Below, piece after piece: positions 61,460 to 64,000 of a stretch of DNA of 64,000 bases. Under the pieces are notes generated by a model. That model was given only the letters and a program-made list of their open reading frames with translations. It was not told where the DNA came from and did not search any database. Positions within the stretch are counted from its first letter, which is position 1. Each line of letters begins with the position of its first letter. A program made the translations under genes and the position numbers. Origin of the DNA: Pseudomonas iridis (lineage in GTDB: Bacteria > Pseudomonadota > Gammaproteobacteria > Pseudomonadales > Pseudomonadaceae); contig NZ_JACXXO010000019.1 in assembly GCF_017980685.1 (NCBI RefSeq), positions 44,055 through 108,054 on the forward strand, given 5' to 3'.

Positions 61460-61915
61460 TCAGCCGATCTCGGCCGCACGTTTGACCGCTGCGCGAATTC
61501 TTGGGTAAGTGCCGCAGCGGCAGATGTTGCCGGAGAGCGCCTGATCGATATCGCTGTCGGTAGGTTTGGGGATTTTCGCCAGCAAGGCAGCGGCCGACAT
61601 GATCTGCCCGGACTGGCAATATCCGCACTGCACCACATCGAGTTCGGCCCACGCCTGCTGCACAGGGTGCGAGCCATCCGTGGACAAACCTTCGATGGTA
61701 AGGATTTTCTGCCCATGGGCGACGGCCGTGGCCGGGGTGATACAGGCACGCAACGGCGCACCATCGACATGCACGGTGCACGCGCCGCACTGCGCCATGC
61801 CGCAACCGAATTTGGTGCCGGTCAGGTGCGCGACATCGCGCAGGACCCAGAGCAAAGGCATGTCCGCCGGGACGTCGAGCTCTTGATCCTTGCCATTGAT
61901 ATTCAAAGTCAGCAT
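61460..61915 (-). CDS. Molybdenum hydroxylase 2Fe-2S subunit (IorA-like)
   Basis: 151 residues from the ATG at 61915, with GAGGAAAA upstream; the frame is open to 62041. Two [2Fe-2S] sites: plant-type CGMAQCGACTVH with a later Cys, and the C-terminal CGYCQSGQI...GNICRCGTYPRI. It passes electrons from the Mo centre to the cytochrome. It has no Tat signal and is presumably carried out with the Tat-tagged large subunit. First gene of the three-gene operon. Confidence 0.94.
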   Translation of the reverse strand: MLTLNINGKDQELDVPADMPLLWVLRDVAHLTGTKFGCGMAQCGACTVHVDGAPLRACITPATAVAHGQKILTIEGLSTDGSHPVQQAWAELDVVQCGYCQSGQIMSAAALLAKIPKPTDSDIDQALSGNICRCGTYPRIRAAVKRAAEIG

Positions 61916-62176
61916 CGGGGTTTTCCTCAGACTCACGGTGTTCTGAAGGGGCTTCACTGCGGCCATAAAAGCCTGCGCGCGCCTCGGCTTATCCCTTTCA
62001 GCAAAGCCTAATTTGCGCCTCAAGCCAGACGTGGCGACCACCGGTCATGCACATGTCGACTTTAATCCTACAGTTGATAACGGCTCGCACTGCGCCGCCA
62101 GAGGAACACTCGTACCAGCGAACCGATTCGCGAACATCTCGCGGATTGTCCTCCATATGTGTCAGGAGTAGCGAAC

Positions 62177-63007
62177 ATGGGATTTGTCACCACCCAAGAT
62201 GGCGTCGAAATTTTCTACAAGGACTGGGGACCGAAGGACGCCCCGGTCATCCACTTTCACCATGGCTGGCCGCTCAGCTCCGACGACTGGGATGCACAGA
62301 TGCTGTTCTTTCTGGGGCAAGGCTTTCGGGTGATTGCCCATGATCGCCGTGGCCACGGACGTTCGAGCCAGGTCTGGGACGGTCACGACATGGATCACTA
62401 CGCCGACGATGTCCTGGCGGTGGTCAACCATCTGGGCGTGAAAAAAGCCGTGCACGTCGGCCACTCCACCGGCGGCGGTGAAGTCATCCACTACATCGCC
62501 CGCCATGGCCAGGACAAAGTCCTCAAAGCCGCGATCATCAGCGCGGTGCCACCGCTGATGGTCAAGACCGAAAGCAACCCGGGTGGTTTACCGAAATCGG
62601 TGTTCGATGACTTGCAGGCACAACTTGCGGCCAATCGTGCGCAGTTCTATCGCGATGTGCCGAGCGGTCCGTTCTACGGCTACAACCGACCGGGTGCCGA
62701 GGCGCAGGAAGGGGTTATCGCCAACTGGTGGCGCCAGGGCATGATTGGCGGCGCGAAAGCGCATTACGACGGCATCGTGGCGTTCTCGCAGACCGATTTC
62801 ACTGAGGATCTAAAGCGCGTGACGGTGCCGGTGCTGGTGATGCATGGCGAAGATGACCAGATTGTTCCCTATGAGAACTCGGCGCCTTTGTCGGCGAAAT
62901 TGCTGCCAAACGGCACGTTGAAGTCGTATCCGGGGTTCCCGCATGGGATGCCGACGACTGAGGCTGCGACGATCAATGCGGATTTGTTGGCGTTTATTCG
63001 CGGGTGA
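62177..63007 (+). CDS. Alpha/beta hydrolase, non-haem haloperoxidase type
   Basis: 276 residues from the ATG at 62177, with AGGAG 8 bases upstream. Motifs: HHGWPLSSDDWDAQM, AHDRRGHGRSSQ, nucleophile Ser in GHSTGGGEVIHY, acid Asp in MHGEDDQIVPY and His in GFPHGMPTT. These match cofactor-free chloroperoxidases and esterases of the perhydrolase group. Divergent from the molybdenum hydroxylase operon. Natural substrate unknown; halogenating activity in this family may be a side reaction. Confidence 0.9.
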   Translation: MGFVTTQDGVEIFYKDWGPKDAPVIHFHHGWPLSSDDWDAQMLFFLGQGFRVIAHDRRGHGRSSQVWDGHDMDHYADDVLAVVNHLGVKKAVHVGHSTGGGEVIHYIARHGQDKVLKAAIISAVPPLMVKTESNPGGLPKSVFDDLQAQLAANRAQFYRDVPSGPFYGYNRPGAEAQEGVIANWWRQGMIGGAKAHYDGIVAFSQTDFTEDLKRVTVPVLVMHGEDDQIVPYENSAPLSAKLLPNGTLKSYPGFPHGMPTTEAATINADLLAFIRG

Positions 63008-63035
63008 TCATTCCTGGAGTCAGAGACTTGGCCCG

Positions 63036-63125
63036 GTAGAAGCGAGCCTGCTCGCGAAAGCGGTCTGTCAGTGAATATCAAGCTGACTGACCCACCGCTT
63101 TCGCGAGCAGGCTCGCTCCCACAGG
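63036..63125. repeat. BIME: paired inverted REP sequences
   Basis: GTAGAAGCGAGCCTGCTCGCGAAAGCGG and CCGCTTTCGCGAGCAGGCTCGCTCCCACAGG are inverted (arm cores GCGAGCAGGCTCGC) around a short centre with TGTCAGT/ACTGACC. It lies 30 bases after the alpha/beta hydrolase gene. Confidence 0.85.
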
Positions 63126-63190
63126 TTCTGAGTACATACCAACTTGAGTGGTGAGAAACGCAGGCGGTCGGCTTTGGGTCTTATGGTGTG

Positions 63191-63546
63191 CTCACCCCTC
63201 ACCCCAGCCCTCTCCCGAGGGAGAGGGGGCTGATTTATGGGCTTTTCAACACTCGAGTTCGACTCGGTATCCCACGTCGGCGTACCTCTCGCCAACACCT
63301 CGGTCAGTCCCCTTTCCCCACGGGAGAGCGGCTGATTTATGGGCTTTTCAACACTTGAGTTCGACTCGGTATCCCACGTCGGTGCACCTCTCGCCAACAC
63401 CTCGGTCAGTTCCCTTTCCCCACGGGAGAGCGGCTGATGTATGGGCTTTTCAACACTTGAATTCGACTCGGTATCCCACGTCGGTGTACCTCTCGCCAAC
63501 ACCTCGGTCAGTCCCCTCTCCCTTTGGGAGAGGGTTAGGGTGAGGG
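63191..63546. repeat. Hairpin-ended element with three 102-bp tandem units
   Basis: Left end CCCCTCACCCCAGCCCTCTCCC and right end GGGAGAGGGTTAGGGTGAGGG equal those of the 24715-24892 element. Inside are three tandem copies of a 102-bp unit (starts at 63228, 63330 and 63432), each with ATGGGCTTTTCAACAC, CGACTCGGTATCCCACGTCGG and a GGGAGAG hairpin. Differences are few (for example actcgag, acttgag, acttgaa). Frames run through because 102 is divisible by three; no protein is implied. Confidence 0.9.
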
Positions 63547-63603
63547 TCTGCTTTTGGCTGTTTAAATGCCGCTCTTGATCTTGTCCAGCGGCCCCGTCAC
63601 GCA

Positions 63604-63882
63604 CTAGTCCTCGGAACGCCCACGCCCCTCGCGATCCCGCTCGTAATGGTGAGCGAGAGGAAGCGCCGGCAGCCAGGACTCACGCCGAATCGTCCAGAGC
63701 TCATAAGTGGGCTTGAATTGATCAGGCTGATCGAGCGACCCAACGTTCACCTCAACTTCATCAGCCGAACGCGTAAACACGGGAGAACCACAGCGTGGGC
63801 AAAAAAACCGCCCATTGTAGTCACGCGTTTCGCCAGTAACCTTCACTGCGCTTTCAGGAAAAATCGCCGAGGCTGATCTGGC
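63604..63882 (-). pseudogene. GFA-family (CENP-V/S-glutathionylformaldehyde-like) gene, 5' end lost
   Basis: The frame encodes FPESAVKVTGETRDYNGRFFCPRCGSPVFTRS and later LWTIRRESWLPALP, matching the last two thirds of GFA zinc proteins, with the C-x-x-C of the second zinc site. The first third, with the CxC and CxxC of the other zinc sites, is absent: a TAA lies in frame at 63883-63885 and the following DNA belongs to an insertion sequence. So an IS has cut the gene near 63890 and the remnant is not expected to work. A GTG at 63846 could start an 80-codon piece. Confidence 0.75.
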
Positions 63883-63892
63883 TTAATGATTC

Positions 63893-64000
63893 TGGACACC
63901 CCTAAAGGGCGGTAATCTACGCCCAACGACGAGGTGTGATTTGACCAGACGCTATTTTTCGACAGATTTCAAACGGGATGCGGCTTGCCTGGTTTTGGAT
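63893..64000 (+). mobile_element. Left end of IS3-family insertion sequence
   Basis: The sequence from TGGACACCCCTAAAGGG looks like an IS3-type left terminus: a TG-starting end, about 48 bases of leader and then a transposase start. It abuts the interrupted GFA gene. The rest of the element lies beyond the window, so length, right terminal repeat and target duplication cannot be read. Confidence 0.7.
63941..64000 (+). CDS. IS3-family transposase OrfA, first 20 codons
   Basis: From TTG at 63941 (GAGGTG upstream) the frame reads LTRRYFSTDFKRDAACLVLD, typical of the N-terminus of IS3-family OrfA, which begins with a basic stretch followed by a Leu-zipper-preceding helix-turn-helix (F-K-x-x-A-x-x-L-V). 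It continues past the window end. It runs opposite to the GFA remnant. Confidence 0.75.
   Translation, partial: MTRRYFSTDFKRDAACLVLD

Noticed and set aside
63068..63604. Long frame across the tandem repeats that would encode a repeat protein
   Set aside because: It is open only because the repeat period, 102 bp, is divisible by three. It has no family match, and the DNA is a hairpin-ended repeat with frames open on both strands.

Overview
The window is a stretch of a Pseudomonas chromosome, most likely from the P. fluorescens group. This is inferred from protein similarity recalled from memory, GC-rich codon use, many REP-type palindromes (gcgagcaggctcgct-type cores) between genes, and a gene order (lysine decarboxylase, dnaQ, rnhA, methyltransferase, gloB, mltD, nppA1A2BCD, fabI) that matches the P. 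aeruginosa PA1818-PA1806 region. No search could be run, so the species is not fixed. I recognised no rRNA, tRNA or CRISPR array.

Layout. 1-2404: electrophile-response locus (TetR regulator, DJ-1/PfpI protein, old yellow enzyme) with three copies of one operator-like palindrome. 2508-7136: iron-sulfur photolyase and a multi-PAS hybrid histidine kinase. 7402-8413: Fic-type toxin module with an unusual active site. 8455-15341: two 800-bp direct repeats, each carrying a YcaC-like hydrolase, enclosing a LacI-controlled sugar-type catabolic cluster. 15443-24581: diguanylate cyclase, Sco1/PCuAC copper-delivery pair, small membrane and XRE genes, an LtaS-like sulfatase-fold enzyme and katG. 24910-36575: pepN, DUF2797, DUF1315, rhomboid protease, metallophosphatase, nadK, DUF1853, an orphan arsB, a chrR-like reductase, a LysR regulator and an acetyltransferase. 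36590-52043: the conserved ldcA-to-fabI block, including a complete nucleoside/peptide ABC importer with two binding proteins.

52194-57643 is the most unusual accessory part: a 1050-residue protein of a poorly described Pseudomonas family, a stand-alone PheS-like class II synthetase homologue (mystery ligase), an AT-rich block, and a 149-residue piece resembling the metal-binding half of M29 peptidases. 57669-63007: a GAF-GGDEF cyclase, a three-gene periplasmic molybdenum hydroxylase operon (2Fe-2S subunit, Tat-exported Mo subunit, dihaem cytochrome) and an alpha/beta hydrolase. The right end has a repeat element containing three 102-bp tandem units and a GFA-family gene cut by the start of an IS3-like insertion sequence.

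Best candidates for something new are the PheS-like ligase with its AT-rich neighbour, the Fic module, the hairpin-ended repeat family and the large protein beside fabI. Starts were moved from the longest reading frame wherever a ribosome binding site, a signal peptide or family length favoured a later codon.
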